Assembly: GCA_013398015.1 (NCBI GenBank) | Contig: VZRR01012716.1 | Location: 209,159 to 273,158 of the forward strand | From: Oreocharis arfaki | Lineage: Eukaryota; Chordata; Aves; Passeriformes; Paramythiidae | Length of the DNA stretch: 64,000 nucleotides | Direction of reading: 5' to 3' | Shown: in pieces, positions 12,964-26,083 of the stretch | Layout: each line of letters opens with the position of its first letter | Position numbering within the stretch: the first letter of the stretch is position 1 | Program-made: the position numbers and the translations under genes | The notes under the pieces: model-generated | The model's input: the letters and a program-made list of their open reading frames with translations, nothing else | Told to the model about the DNA's origin: nothing | Database searches by the model: none

Positions 12964-15900
12964 CATGTAAGAGCTTTTGGGGTCTGTTATTGTTCATAAA
13001 TTGGAAAATTCAATAAAGTTTGTTATTTTCTCAGTTGATTTTGTTGATTGCATTACTCTTTGCAGGGTAGGGGCAATAGTAGAGGAAACATTAGCAGCAT
13101 TTACTTGATCTTACCAAGTGCTGTGCAATGTCTGCTTAATTAAAAGCACATTATAACAACATATTGATGCTTCCCACATGAATGAGCTCTCTATCCCTCC
13201 AAATTAAGCCATATTTCATATTTCTGTCCTACAAGAACAGAAGAACACATTAATAAAAGGTTAAAAATACACATTTTTTCTAAGCATTTGAAGAGATTCT
13301 GACCTTGTGGCGTGTAACAGGCCGCTCAATAAATAAAGGGGGTAGAATTTAATAGTGTAATTCCAAAATTACAGGAGACACCTCTTCCTCCTCAAGTAAA
13401 TTCATAGTTAATCCTAAAATTCTTCAAGTTTTTAGCTGCTGATGCCTCCCAGCATCCTCTCTACTCAGCAGAGCACGAGGATCTCCAGAGGAACTTAATT
13501 TTCTCCGCACCAGCTGCGAACGGGCTGCAACCCCCACCCAAGCTCCAAGCAGATACGGGGCAGTGATGCTCTGCTCCAAGGCTGAACATTGGCACCTGGA
13601 ACCAGCATCAGCTCCCAGATGGGTGGCAGCTATGGCATTTTTGGGGTGGTGGGTTGTAGGTGTGTGACCTGGCTGTAAGGGGGCCGGTGGGTGCTGGGGG
13701 TCAGAGTTTGCTGTGGGAAGCTGAGGGCTCGGTTTTTGTGTCTGGCAGGGGCTGTGACTCTGAAGCAGGTGAAAACACCCCCAAGACAGTCAGAATTCTG
13801 TGTTCTTTGCCTAGGTCTTTGATGGATGTTGATGGTGAGGTGCTCAGTGAGCTGCCCCGGGTGTGTTTTGTACTTCGACATCCATTTTTTGCAAGGAAGG
13901 ACTTGGGTTCCTTGCACGTGGCTTTGCTTTCCTTCCCAGAGATGTGGCACCTAAAACTCAGCTTTAACAGAGCTGGCTCATGTCCTGGCCTGCCAGTTGT
14001 GTGGAATTACAGCTCTGTAAATGAAGGCTTTGTGCTTGTGTAGAAGGGGCTGTGCTGTTTTTCAGTGAAGGTGGTGGGCAGTGCTGGGGGTGTTTTTGCT
14101 TGTAGCAATGCTGACCACAAAGGCATCAACACTGAGCAGGTGAGAGGGGAAGTGTGAACATGCTGCTGCTTTTTTGAGTGCTCTGAAGAGTATGAAAACC
14201 TGCCTTGCTTGGGGAATGTGTCTGTGTCCTTGGGGTGAGGTGTGGGTAGCATGTGATGAGGGAGCTGTTGCTGTGCTGTAGCTAGTTGAGCTTTATGGAA
14301 TTGGAAAGTAAACAGTTGTGTAAACCCTGTGTAACTTGCTGAGATGTTAACTAAAGCTGCCCTAGGGCTGCCTTCACACACATGCACTTTGGTTGTTGAT
14401 TTCCTATCTGCTATTCTGATTTTATTTGGGGATTTTTTGCATTTGTGTATTAGTCATCTTGATGGAGTTCACCCCTCTTAGTATCTGTTGTTTTTCTCTT
14501 ATATAAGAGGGCTGCTCTGCAGAGAAGGATGAAAATAATGGTAAAACAACATGTACATTTACATAAAAGCATGTCTTGAGGTTCTTCTGTGTGAACTTCA
14601 CGAAGGGTTTTTATTTATTCTGGATGTTGTTGGCACTACACTTTGATTTCTGCTGGATAGAGAGTTGTCAGTTACATGCTGTAGATGCATTTGCTGCTAA
14701 TTATAAACAGCCTTCTTGGCTCCTGAAGGCAAGCAGGCTTTCCACCATTTGCTCACATAAGCCTGTTTTACAGTTCTTTGGTGTATAAGTATTTGGAGTG
14801 TAGAAGAGTGGGGAGATTTATTGAGAGGCCATAAGGCACGAGCCTCCAACCTGCAGCTAAGCTGACTGTGAAGATAGCTGGATGCAAAGAGTGAGAACAG
14901 AAAGCTGCCTTATCTGGGCTAGATTGAGGGTGTTTCTGGTGTGCACCAGCTTGTGCAAGCACCAGATCCACGTCTTGGTGCTCCTGACTGGAGTCCCTTG
15001 TGCCTGAGGAACGTGGCAGCGGGAGCCCAGCCATCAAACCAGCTGCTCCCCCTGTTCCATCTCCCTCCTAAAGAGAAAATTTACCTCAGGTTTTGGGGTT
15101 TTTTTACCTCTCATCAGACAAATATTGACTTTCTCAGTTCTTCAAGCAGCACCCTCTGAGAGGCAAGTGCTGATTTCCCCCCTCTTCTGTAACAATCTCT
15201 ACAGAGTAAATGCATGTTTACAGTGGAAAATGGAGCAGCACATTAATGTGGTGATTGATTGACATGAAAATGCAGTTCTGTGATTGATGAGACAAATGCA
15301 TGTTGCTCACAAAAGCTCTGAGGAAATGTGGTCTATACCACACTTGTTATTACACTTTTTTTTAGTGTAGGGTGGGTTTTAAAAATTTTTTTATTATAAG
15401 CAGTCAATTTACTTCCAATTATAGTATAAGCTGCAGTAAATCTTGCTGTGGTGGTGGTGGTTAATCGCAGATCAACAGGCATAAATCGTATCAGACAAGT
15501 CTTGGCTGTTAAGAGATGGACCATTCATTAACAGAAGCAGCTGCATTGTTCTGGACTCCTCCATGGCGCACACAAGTCTCATTTCCCTGAAGATATTCAC
15601 CGTGCTGCTGTTGGCCTGTGATGCACTTCAGTATCATTAGATGTACTGTGGAGTGAAAATTCCCTTGCCTGTGTGAATTAGAGGAGTAGTTTGAAGTGTC
15701 TCTGCTGCTGACTTGCCCCAAAATTCCTGTCAAAATGCAGATCACGAATTATTCAGACATACACCTCTTCTGTGAATAAGTATATTAAAAGGTGGTGGGA
15801 TGAGAACATTAAAAATGGAGAGAGGCTCTTAACATTTTTTTTTGGGTAGTGATAGAATCTTACCCTTGGTGTGTCCTGAGCTGAATCTTAGCAAAAACTT

Positions 15901-17430
15901 CACGCAGATCATTTCAAACTTGCGAATTACTGTTGCTCTTGTGTTTGGTTTTTCTTTCTCCTAGAAGTTGGAATGATTTTGGATGAAATAAATCCAGTTG
16001 TACTCGTGTGTGCTGGATAGTTAGTTCTCCTAAACAGTCAGTGTACAAGCACAGTTTTTATTTTAAATGAAACTGAATAAGGCTTTGGCTGGTGTGTAGT
16101 AGGGGGAAGGGTAGAAAGAGGAAAGAAACTCATCTCCTTCTCAGCTGCTTGGTATTTTTTTTTTTCTTATTGAAAAATGCTCCATCTTTTGAGAAAACAA
16201 ATCCCTGTGCTTGCTGAAGGTACAGCAGGCTGCCTTTTGGTGGTGATGATTTTGCAGGCTAGTCATGTTGTTGAAGGATTCTGATGTTTGATAGTAAATA
16301 AACTTGTTAACAAATGAAATTAAACACGAAACTGAATAACTGAAAGTATTTCAGTCCCATTTTAGGGAAGAATTTTCTCTTCGTTCAGTGCTGTGGAAAG
16401 GGATTGATCAAATGACTGTTGCAATCTATGGGAGTCTGTGACTGAGGGGTTTTGGAACAGGATTAAAGCTGTTTACAGCTGTTGGCTGAGTTTATTTACA
16501 GGGAGGTGTGCTCACAGGTCACTGTGTGCTTTTCAGGCCCTTCGGATGTTTATCTGGTGACTGTGCCCATAAAAGCGACCTTTAGTAACAAACAGAAAGG
16601 TGGGGAAGGGGAGCTGCTTGGTCTGCAGTGCCTGGCCTCTCTCAGTGGTGCTTGCAAGAGCAGGAGCACTTCTCTCAAAAAGAGAAATTTTCCTTTTGTG
16701 TGTTGTCTGCCTCGATAGCTCCTTATCTGTGAGCCCACGAAAAATGAGTCTGTCATGGATCATTTACCAATTGTGCTGGGATTTGCATTCTGGAATGTAA
16801 ATCCGATCTGATAATGGGTTCCTCCTCTAGCATGGCATCTCTCCCTGGCTGCACACTATTACCTCCTGGCAGGCTCTTGCTGGGTGGGCATCTTAGGGTT
16901 GCCCTGAACACTCCCTTTTTATGGGTCTAGAAATTACGTGTATGGCCTTGGGAGGTTTCTGTACAGTTCTTCTGTAAGTTGCAGAGATGATTAAACTTCC
17001 TAATCTCATTGTGGCATTTTGTGGATGAATTCATACATCAAATAACCTCCTTGCTGGTGCTGCTTTGTCAAACAAACCTGGCAATGTCCATCTGTGTGTT
17101 TAACTCTGTTCCATGTTTCCTTGGGTGGAGGTTTGTTCAGTGAAAGCAGGTCGTACATCTTCTACAGAACAGACATTTAGTTCTGCACAAACCAGAACAC
17201 TGTGGTTTAAAAAAAGGAATAAAAGATTTGCTTGACTCCCATTAAAATTAGGAGCTATAGCAAGTTATGCAGCTTTGTTCCTCTTACTGGTAAAATGGAA
17301 AACTTGAATACAGTATTTATTTTACCAATTGATGAACTCCCATCTGTAAATCTGTAAAATAGTACTTGCACTGTAGCTTGTACCCACAAAAGGGCATCTT
17401 GGGTCATGATTTGATCTATATTTATGCAAT
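12964..17430. other. Non-coding stretch, no supported gene
   Basis: Mostly AT-rich, with a GC-richer patch at 13430-13760 that includes G-rich runs. Overlapping open frames on both strands at 13630-14387 owe their length to this composition. A short GGT/GTG run lies near 15445. The overlapping frames at 16482-16800 on both strands show no domain. No repeat family was recognised. Confidence 0.5.
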
Positions 17431-17745
17431 ATATTGTTTATTGTATGAAAATTTGACCTCGTTAGCTGTAGTCCCTTTCCATCTCAGTTGTTATCTGAAG
17501 TGTATAATAACGAGGAGAACATCATCTCAATCTACCAGTGCAATCAGACAAAGAGATTCTGTTGCAAACTCGGGGAAGATTGTGTCCCAGATGGGAACAG
17601 CAAATTTAATTACTGACAATGGGATGAGTATGAAATGTTTCTGCACGCACAGTTCTGGACAATGCACTGCTTCAAACCCAGGCAACTTGGGTTTTGCAAC
17701 ATTAGGCTGGGAAGAGTCAGAGGATGGTAATCCCCTAAACTGAGG
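17431..17745. other. Complex block, candidate conserved non-coding element
   Basis: A 300-base stretch of even composition with few homopolymers and retained CpGs near 17461, 17511, 17563 and 17647. Both strands are partly open (plus 17366-17743, minus 17527-17799), but neither peptide has a recognised motif. I infer a possible conserved element only from texture. Confidence 0.15.
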
Positions 17746-19314
17746 CTGAGTGAGAGTGTGTGTGTGACTGGAAAGCTGGGGAAATGCTAATGAATTCATT
17801 GAGCCAAGTCTGTGAAATAGCTAAACATCTAAAGAGCAAATATCAAGCACTGATATTTATGTAGAGATAGCACAGGAAAACTTTGCCTTGGAGAGACCCT
17901 GTAAGGGTTTTTTTTAAGAGAGCCCTGTTTTGGGTGTCTGCCCTACCCTGAGAGCTCACCTTGGTAATGGTGCTGTGGTTTTTTCCTCTGTAGGAAACGA
18001 GCGTGGGTGTGTAAGGTAGGAGTCCCTGAACAAATACTGCAGATATAAACCCAAAAATCTTACAGCGCTGCTACTTAAAAGCTGTAGTTGGAGGCCATGT
18101 ATCCAGGATACAGCTGCAAAAAAAAACTGACCAGAAGTTGATTACAGGCTCTAATTCTTCCAGGACTTGCCGAACAGCTGCCCGTTGGCATCTCTCTTGC
18201 AATCCAGGAGATGAATCCCTCTGTGTGCTGGAGGTAACGACCTTCTGGATGCTTTCTAATAAAACAATGAAGAGCTGACTTTATCATCCTTAAAGCAAAT
18301 TACTTCTGCAAAATGCTTTACAAATACCAAGGGTGCTCTTTAGATAGGGATGTCTTCTATTAAAAAGTCTTGAATATTTTTCTGCCTCTAAGTGGAAAAG
18401 CTTTCTCAGTCCAGTGAGGTGTGTAGGAATAGCTCATAGAGAGAAGGCAGGGGTGTTTTCTGTCTGGATCTGTCTGCAGGAGCTGTGCCATCAGATTGGT
18501 TTGGTTTAAGTTGTCCTAAAGAAGGTGCAGTGAATTAAGATTTATATTTTAACTTTGTCCTCTTCAGCTAATTACATCATTTTCATTTCTCTGTATAAGT
18601 GATATTGGGTAAAGATGTTGTGATAAGTCCATCAGTGCCTTAAATAATAAAATATTTGTGTCTCTGTGTGATGGGAAGATGACAGTGATAGCACTGCGGG
18701 ACTGGGGTTTGGTGGGATGGAAATGGAGGCATTTCCTCTTCAGCCGAAGTGCCAGAGCCAGCCATGTGCCCAGCCCCTGTCTTGGGGTGGATTCTGGTTC
18801 TGCTGGTGCTGCAGGCAGCTCTGTTCCCAAGTACTTCACTTATCTGTTTATGTTAATATTGGATAACAAGGAAAACACGAGGCCTGGCCCCAGTGTACTA
18901 CCGTGGGCTTCCCGCTGGCTTGTTTATGCCTTCTCATCCCACAGGTTTGTCTGTTGTCATAGTTTCCATTTTCTTTCCGTTCTCAAAAGCAGGACAGGAG
19001 GTCTCTATGGAGACAGGCATCAGTTCCACTCCGTGCACTAAACTGTAGGGGTTGCTGTAAGAGCAGAGCTGTGAACACGCTCTGTCCCCTGTGGAAGCCA
19101 CGAACACTGCCACGCTGGCACCTCCAATCCCCGCAGTCACCGGGAATTAACATTTCAGGGTCGCAGCAGCTTCTCTGTAACAACACTGTCTGCTGTTACC
19201 TTCACTGGAGCAGCAACATGGTCACACAAACATCATCCCTGCACAGCACAACTCCAACTCTCAGGGCTTTTTTGTTAACTGCAGAAAAGACACCGTCCCA
19301 ATGTGTTCTTAGAA
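17746..19314. other. Non-coding stretch, no supported gene
   Basis: AT-rich sequence with a short TG run at 17755-17766. Overlapping open frames on both strands at 18.6-19.2 kb lie in a GC-richer patch and have no recognisable features. Confidence 0.5.
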
Positions 19315-19722
19315 TCAGTACGTGTGAATTTCATCTGACATTAGGAAGTTAAATGGGGTTCCAGTGACTGGGTCATGGGGGAAAAATTTCTTAGAGAGGG
19401 CTTTGCCATAGAGAAGGATGATCATGAGATCTCTTAGCTGGAGTATGTAGTCACTCCAGATCCTACCCAGAGGAGCTGAGTTGCTGAGCACTCTCATATA
19501 AAAGATGTGACTTCTGTCTCCAAAGCCCTCTGAGCAACAAATCACTGGAGACAGGGAGGTATCTCCCTCACCTGCTGTCCTTGTTTGGGGCTGAACATTG
19601 TTGTTGTTGTTGTCAGCCCTTAGATGGATATGATGGGAAATGCTGTCAGGTCTGGCTCCAACACCTTTTATCCCTGTAATGATGTGGTAGGTGTTACAGG
19701 TGTCATTTTCAGAAGTAGCCAA
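19315..19722 (-). CDS. Unrecognised coding-like open frame, possible exon or decayed element
   Basis: A minus-strand frame of 135 codons starts with ATG at 19722 and stops at 19315. The C-terminal half is less like random translation than most frames here: charged and hydrophobic residues are well mixed (for example GRIWSDYILQLRDL, then FFPHDPVTG), and many third positions are C. A run of five Asn comes from a TTG microsatellite at 19598-19613. A pyrimidine-rich tract followed by AG on the minus strand just upstream of the Asn run could be a splice acceptor, so only the 3' part might be exonic. I recognise no family. Alternatives are a retroelement fragment or chance. Confidence 0.15.
   Translation of the reverse strand: MATSENDTCNTYHIITGIKGVGARPDSISHHIHLRADNNNNNVQPQTRTAGEGDTSLSPVICCSEGFGDRSHIFYMRVLSNSAPLGRIWSDYILQLRDLMIILLYGKALSKKFFPHDPVTGTPFNFLMSDEIHTY
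19598..19613 (+). repeat. TTG trinucleotide microsatellite
   Basis: Five tandem TTG units. On the minus strand this is CAA/AAC and gives the Asn run inside the open frame at 19315-19722. Confidence 0.9.
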
Positions 19723-22700
19723 GCAACTCGGGAACCGAAATCCATCAGTGGTGTAATCACTGAAGTTCAGGCTCCTGCATCACTCACTGCTGCAGGTGTT
19801 ACTCTGTCACGGTTTTGGTTTGTGCCTATCTTCATCTGAAGTAGAACTGAGGACCTAGAGAAGTGTGTGTACATAAATACATATATATATATATACACAC
19901 ACTCATGTATTCCTCTCTGACCACCTTTCATGTGTGCTTATCTGTAATCACAAATAGCTGTACAGGAAAAGCCTTTGCTCCCAAGGCAGATAAAAAGGGA
20001 AATGATAGCTGCAGATGCTGTGAGAACAGAAGGATTGACTGAGGAGGATGGGTAGAATCTGAAAACTCCACCAGACAAGGAATGAGAGTTACTTGTTGTT
20101 ATAGGTTTCATTCTTTGCTCCCAGAGGGAATGGTACTGACCTACGATGTTTTCTTTGGGGTCCTAAATAAACTGTTAGTCCTGATGCTGACAGAAATGTA
20201 AATTCTTGTTAGTTTACAGCATATGCTGTACAGTCGAATTTCATATCCAGTTTCCTGGATAGCATTCACTTGACTACCTCAGTGTAGTTTAAATGCTACT
20301 CTGGCTAAGTGGAACCCTAAGGAATGTCTAAACAACAGAAAAAAAAAATCAGTGTTTGGAAGGTGACATACTATTAAAACTATTACTACATGTTACTTTG
20401 CTCAGTGTTACGACTTCAATTAAAAAAAAATATTAAGAGTTTTAGGCTCTGGTGTCACGAAACATCCAAAACTTGCAGAAGCACATCAGCAGTTTCCTGA
20501 GATGGCACCTGAAGCTGTCCTCAGCCTGTCACTGGTACCACAAAGCTTTGTAGCACAGTGCCAGATTCAGAGGCAGAACAGAGAGACTGACTGTACAGGA
20601 TTGGTTGTGAAGTAAAGGTTAGGTTCTGCTGTCTGATAAATCTGCTTTCTGTTAACCTTCTTGTGTGCTATGAAGTTAAGGTTAATTCAGATGAAGTCAT
20701 CAAGGAATATTTAGGTGGGCAGAGGGTTGCTGTAGTGACTCCAAGCCTGTGCACAGGTCACGAGAGGGAGCAGTCCCTGTGGGCTGCTGGCAAGAGATGA
20801 AATCCTCATTTTACTCCTGGCACGTCAGCCTTGTGCCTGTGCTCGTTGCCTCCCGCCAGGCACAGGTTGTTGGGGCTGTCTCAGCGTGGAAGTGGATCAG
20901 GTTAATTCCAGGTCCCTGGGAGCTCAGCTTCTTGGCGTGTTTTCAGGAGCAGAGACAATTAGGGGGATTAAAACCACCTCTGTGCTGTAATCCAAGTGCT
21001 CAAGGCTCCTGTTGTAGTGCAGAGAGGGGAGAGTCTCCAGGGAGATCGGTTTTGTCTCGAGCTGCGTATCCAATGTGGGTCATCCTCTGGGAATGCCTGT
21101 TGGAAGGGTCCCCTGGAATGGTTTTTGATATATTTCTTTATACTTTTAGGGTATCACTGTTCCTCTTCTATTGGTGAAACATTATTTAAAGTGTAATGGT
21201 TGCTTTAGGCAGTGACTTTGGCCTGTGTATGGCATCGAAGGAGAGTCATAAGGTTGGGTGGAAAAAATGAACAAAAAACTCTTCTGATTTACTGGCATGC
21301 TTCCATTTTCTAGTCATTTTTGGAGCTAGGAGCAAATACAAGAGCTGTAGAAAGGAGCAAATAAAAATCGGCACCAAATCAAATAACAAAATTTTGAAGA
21401 GGTCAAATTGATATATTTTTACAGCTATCTCTCCTGGAATGAGGGAGGCATTAAAATTCTGATTATAAGTTCTCGTGAGAATGGATTGTAATGAGAACAG
21501 GAACCAGCACATTATAAAGCCACTCTCCTGGTAATAATTTAACTAGAACAGTAACTGGTACAAATGTAATTCATTAATTCATTTCTGTCACAATTTAAAG
21601 GCTGAAATCTGGTTGTTATCGTGTGGCTTTCTTGTGCCATATCTGGGGTGGGTTTTTTCTTGCTAGAGTTGAAGTTCCAAGATCCATCATAAACCAGGTG
21701 GATGAAAACCTCCTTGGAGTTTGCCTTATCACAATTTCTGCCTTCTGTGAAGTTCTTATTTCACTTAAGATTAGGTTGAAAGAATATTAAAAAGTAGTTC
21801 TGATTTGTGTGTTTTTAGGACAGATGGCTAATTTAACTAGGCTGATCTCAGTTTTTTTGTTGGACTTCATCCAGCGGTCCTTGATAGTCTCATATCTGAA
21901 TTCAACATTTCCCAGAGTCATCAGATGCAAATAACAAAAGTAATTAAAAGACTGCCTCGAAGTGTAAATATCCATTTAAAAAGTGTGAAATTTTTGCTAA
22001 TAACATTTGTGGAGCTTTCGATATTTTGAAGAGTTTTAGTTGCACTGACAGTAAAGACTGACACCAAATATGGTGAGTGGTTTTATTTGTTTGTTTGCTT
22101 TTTTTCCCCCCTGCTGCTTCCAAATTGTGTTGAAAAAGACGCTGTAACGTGCCTGATGGTTGTGAAACTTCTTGTCCTTGTTTTAGCAGGGCGGTGAAGG
22201 GAGGGATGATGGCACTTCTGGAGTCAGGGTTCTTTCAGGTTATAGGACTGATGCTCTCAGCATTGGCTTTTATCCTCTGCAGCTCCTGCTTGTGGCCTTT
22301 TGGCAAGTTCTTAGGGCTTTCTGTGCTCCCTCCCAGGAGCTGCTGATGGATGTGGCCTGTGTGACTATCACAGAAGACATTTATATGACAAAATTATTGT
22401 AATCTGTCAATTTAAGACGGCTAGTTTTGCTTTATGGATTTTCAGGTTACTTTAGAATGTCTGCTGCCTTTGCCAAAACCAAGGAGTATAGCTCATTATC
22501 AGTAAATATTTGCGATTGGGGAAAACCCTAAGACAATTAAAATCTGTATTTTAATCTGTAGTGCTTGGACATCATAAGCAAAACTTTCTCTGCTGCAGCC
22601 AGCAAGAGAACTCCTCGTTATTGATTGGAGCTGGATTGTTATTTATGCTAAAATAGATGGATGGAAAATACAAAATTGTAAAATCCCTGTTACTGGGTTC

Positions 22701-23694
22701 TTTTTGTTGTTCAAAATGTCTCTCCCCACCCTTCCTGTGTCAGGTCCTCAGCCTGTACTGGCTGCTGGTTTGCTGTAACTGGATTTTCTGGCATCTTCAC
22801 CATGGGATGTGTAGCTTGATAAAGATGTCCCCAGGAGCTGCTGCCTGAGGAAGTGCCACTGGAGAGCTTCCCTCTAACACCTCTCTCACCTGTACCAAAA
22901 GAGCAGTGCTTCCAGAATCTTCATTAATATTATCAATGTTTAGAGACATTAATGATGATCCTTGTCCTAGGCATAGGCTTAATAGAAGATTGTGCAGATA
23001 GTGCAAGAGATGTGTGCACATGGGGTGTTTTTACAAGGATTGCTTTAAAAATTGATTGGAGAGTGGTAGATGTTGTTTTAATTATTAAACTGTAGATACT
23101 GAGAGATCTTCCTTGTAAATAAAAAGGTGTTTTCATGAAGTGTCTCTTTATTGTGCTCTTTGGAAGCTTAGGTTCTTCATTGTCTGCCACGAATGCAGTG
23201 CTAATTTCATCAGTGAAAGTCTATTTAGACCACAGAATTCCCTAGGTTTTTTATCCAAACTTTGTCCTTCCCACTCCTTCAGAGACAGTCTGTGTATTAT
23301 AGTGCAGGTTTTCTATTTTAAAGTTGATTTTTTGAAAAAAAAAATGATAATGCTGAGTTTCAAAAAAAACAAAATTAGGAAGGAAACATTGCAGTAAACA
23401 AAGCTGCAAATTTGAACATGTGCTGAGGGATGCTGAAGTTGTGAGTAGAAGCAGTAAATATTTCCCATAAGCCACAGGCTAATGGAGCAGGGGCTGTAAA
23501 CTACTTGTGGCTGCAAGAAACAGCAGTGATGCTTGGGTTGAGAATTGTATGTGGAGATTTCCAGCAGCAGGGAGGGCTGGTTTGCTGGGGATTTTGTCTT
23601 TGCACAGCACTGCCTGTCAACAGAACGCTGGTGGTTTTAATTCAGATTTTTGTGGCCCAGAACAATTTTCATTGCCCAGGCATCACCCCAAGGG
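19723..23694. other. Non-coding stretch, no supported gene
   Basis: AT-rich sequence with an AT/AC dinucleotide microsatellite near 19.88 kb. The plus frames at 20749-21196 lie in a GC-richer patch and are tryptophan, serine and cysteine rich with no domain. Overlapping frames on both strands at 22.8-23.5 kb look like chance. Confidence 0.5.
19879..19902 (+). repeat. AT/AC dinucleotide microsatellite
   Basis: About seven AT units grade into four AC units. This is a typical compound dinucleotide repeat and probably length-polymorphic. Confidence 0.9.
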
Positions 23695-23734
23695 TAACTC
23701 TTTAAGGTCTCTTCCAACACAAACCACTCCATGG
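23695..23734 (+). mobile_element. Short CR1 LINE 3' tail
   Basis: Matches the terminal part of avian CR1 (the segment reading TTTAAGGTCTCTTCCAACAC followed by AAACCA). The sense strand of the element is plus. Only about 40 bases are recognisable, and the upstream sequence is too diverged for me to extend it. A 165-codon open frame (23507-24004) runs through it, which argues against that frame being a gene. Confidence 0.6.
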
Positions 23735-24682
23735 TGGTGTTTCCTAATGCTCAGTTTCCTTTCTCCTGTGAGTCAACAAAACTTCATTGAAATTCAGGTT
23801 TCCAGATGGGCAAAGTGGGAAATGGCTCAGAATGGTCGATTTTGGCTTCTGGAGACTGAGAAGTCCCAGGTTCCAAATTCTATGAAGGTCATTCAGTTGC
23901 TGGGAACTGGTTTTGGCTCAGATGCTCCAGCCAGAGAAGATGCAGAGCAGAGGACAGAACCCTCTAGTAAAACCTCCTGTTTTCAGCTGTTTTCATGGCT
24001 ATAGGAACTTAAACTGTGGACTCTTTCGGTGCCTCAGAAGAGCAGTGGAAGGTTTGTTTCTGTCAGATAAAAAAAAAAAAAAGAAAAAAGATAGGAAATG
24101 CTTGAGCTTCCACTCCAACCTCAAAAGATCTTACAAGGCCATGGCAATATTTTGTCAAATCTCCCACAGTTTTCAACAGGGTACAAAAACAATTTGTATT
24201 TTAATAAACATGAGGACTGAGATTTGTTGCAGAGTGAAACTAATGAGATGAAGGATGTTGACAAGTCATGGATTTGTATTGTTCAGCCTGAGCATAACTT
24301 GAAAGCTCAGCAGTACTGGACAAGCACAACTACTGGAAATGTGAATATATTTACATGATTTGGTATGAAATATTGAAGGCAATTTGTTAATGGGCAACTT
24401 CAATGCTCTTTTTTATATATTGAATAAAAAACAGTAGGTCAATTGTAATGTAAAAATGCACATTTTATTTTGACTGGTTTTAGCACTGAGCCACATATTC
24501 AGTATAACAAGAAGAGAGCAATAACCTTTTGATTTGATGATATACAGCACCTTTTATGTAAACCCATGAAAAGTGATTACTGGTATCATGAGGAAACAGC
24601 ACCTTAGGGAGATTACCAGGAAAGACAAACAGCTGGAACCCATAATCTCCTATAAGTCTGATTGTCTGTGGATCACCGTGTC

Positions 24683-24696
24683 TGCCCTAGGGGGCT
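24683..24696 (+). promoter_or_regulatory. CTCF-like motif, partial match
   Basis: The core CCTAGGGGGC resembles the forward CTCF core (CCASYAGRKGGCR), with mismatches on the 5' side. It is a weak candidate in an AT-rich background. Confidence 0.15.
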
Positions 24697-25993
24697 ATAA
24701 GTAATGCTTCTTTTAATTATGCAAAACAATAAATTCTTTTGAAATTTTGAATTTAAAAATTTTTGTAACCCTAAAATTTAACTGTGTATTAAGCCAGATG
24801 TTTGACAGAAGCTCTAAGTTTTGGACTCTGCAAAATTTGGTTTTATATATAAATGACACATTTCCTATTGTTTTCCTGACATTTAAGATTAACTATTCTT
24901 GCAGTTTACCTGAAGTTTAATTTTACTGGAGGAAAAAAATATTTCTAATCCATTTGAGGTTTTGGTTTTTTTTTTTCAACTTGAATTAAAAGAAATGTAA
25001 TTGCACTTTAACTGAAATAGGCCTACCTTTGTAGGTATTTGTATTGATATAATTAGGTAAGCTTAAAAAATAAGGGGACAACTTGAGTGCAGATAGAGCA
25101 ATTGTATTTTTTTTTTCTAGACTACAAAGCTCTTGAGAAATGTTCCCACCTGTCTGTTGACCTGGTGGTTGTGCCCTGTTGCTGCTGCTGGGTGTCAGTG
25201 ATTGAGAGGCTGCAGTCTGACTTTCCTATGGGCTTTAGTCCATGTAAATTCCCTGAAATTAAGAAGCATGATCTGTGCTGTAAAAGAAGTGAGCTCATTC
25301 CTAAAATCCTACCCCAATCATATCTCAGTGTGTTAATAGGCAGGCAAAGTATCCAGATCACTTGTGGCACGTGCAGTGATCTGAATGATGATGTTTTAGT
25401 CCTGACCTGGGGCCTGAGCAGTGCCCTGAGCTGCCTCTCTCTGTTCCCTGGGGTGTGGACGGTGCTGCTTCTGTGCAGGGAGCGTTTCCCTTGGTGCTGA
25501 TCACAGGATATTGAGCTCCTGGGGTGGTAACACAGTGCAATGAAACAAAAATTACTGTTTTCATCCAGGCATCCTGCTCCCTGTTGACTTGAAAGCCCTG
25601 ATGTCAGGCTGCATGCTGCTGACTCCAGAAGTGCTTCGGAGAGGGATTATCATAAATTCAGATACCTGCTAGAGATACCTGCACGGTGCATTTGTGTCTG
25701 TCAGCTCTTTCAGGATGCTAATTTTCCTGGCAGTTTGTATCACTTTGGATCTCTGAGGGAACTGTCCAAGATGCACCTGGGAAAAAAAAAAAGGTGTTAG
25801 AGTTTCTATTGTTAAAACTTTTTTCTGGATCTTCCAGGAGGGTGTTCCATTATCTCTGCAGCTAGAGGTGCTACTGAAATCTTCAAAAGCCAGCTGTTGG
25901 ACTTAACAATATAATTTTCACCTGAAACTTTTTGTTCCAGCAGGTGATAATGATTAGGAGTTGGATATGAAATTTTTTGCTTTTTTTATCCAG

Positions 25994-26083
25994 GATGAGG
26001 TTTCAGCCAGACATCAACACAGACAGAACGACTGTGTAGCTGAATGCTGCCTTCTCTCATCTGAAATGCCCTGCTGCAAATAG
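25994..26083 (+). CDS. Possible short terminal exon, unrecognised
   Basis: A T-rich tract ending in CAG (25975-25993) resembles a splice acceptor. The frame beginning directly after it is open for 29 codons and ends in TAG at 26081-26083. The peptide starts DEVSARHQHRQND and is Cys-rich at its end. No ATG is present, so it could only be an internal or last exon. A pyrimidine tract plus about 30 open codons occurs often by chance, and I recognise no family. Confidence 0.08.
   Translation, partial: DEVSARHQHRQNDCVAECCLLSSEMPCCK

Noticed and set aside
13630..14387. Three overlapping open frames on both strands
   Set aside because: The GC-richer composition explains their length, and none has splice or domain support.
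23507..24004. Plus-strand open frame of 165 codons
   Set aside because: It reads through a CR1 LINE tail at 23695-23734, and the rest has no recognised domain.
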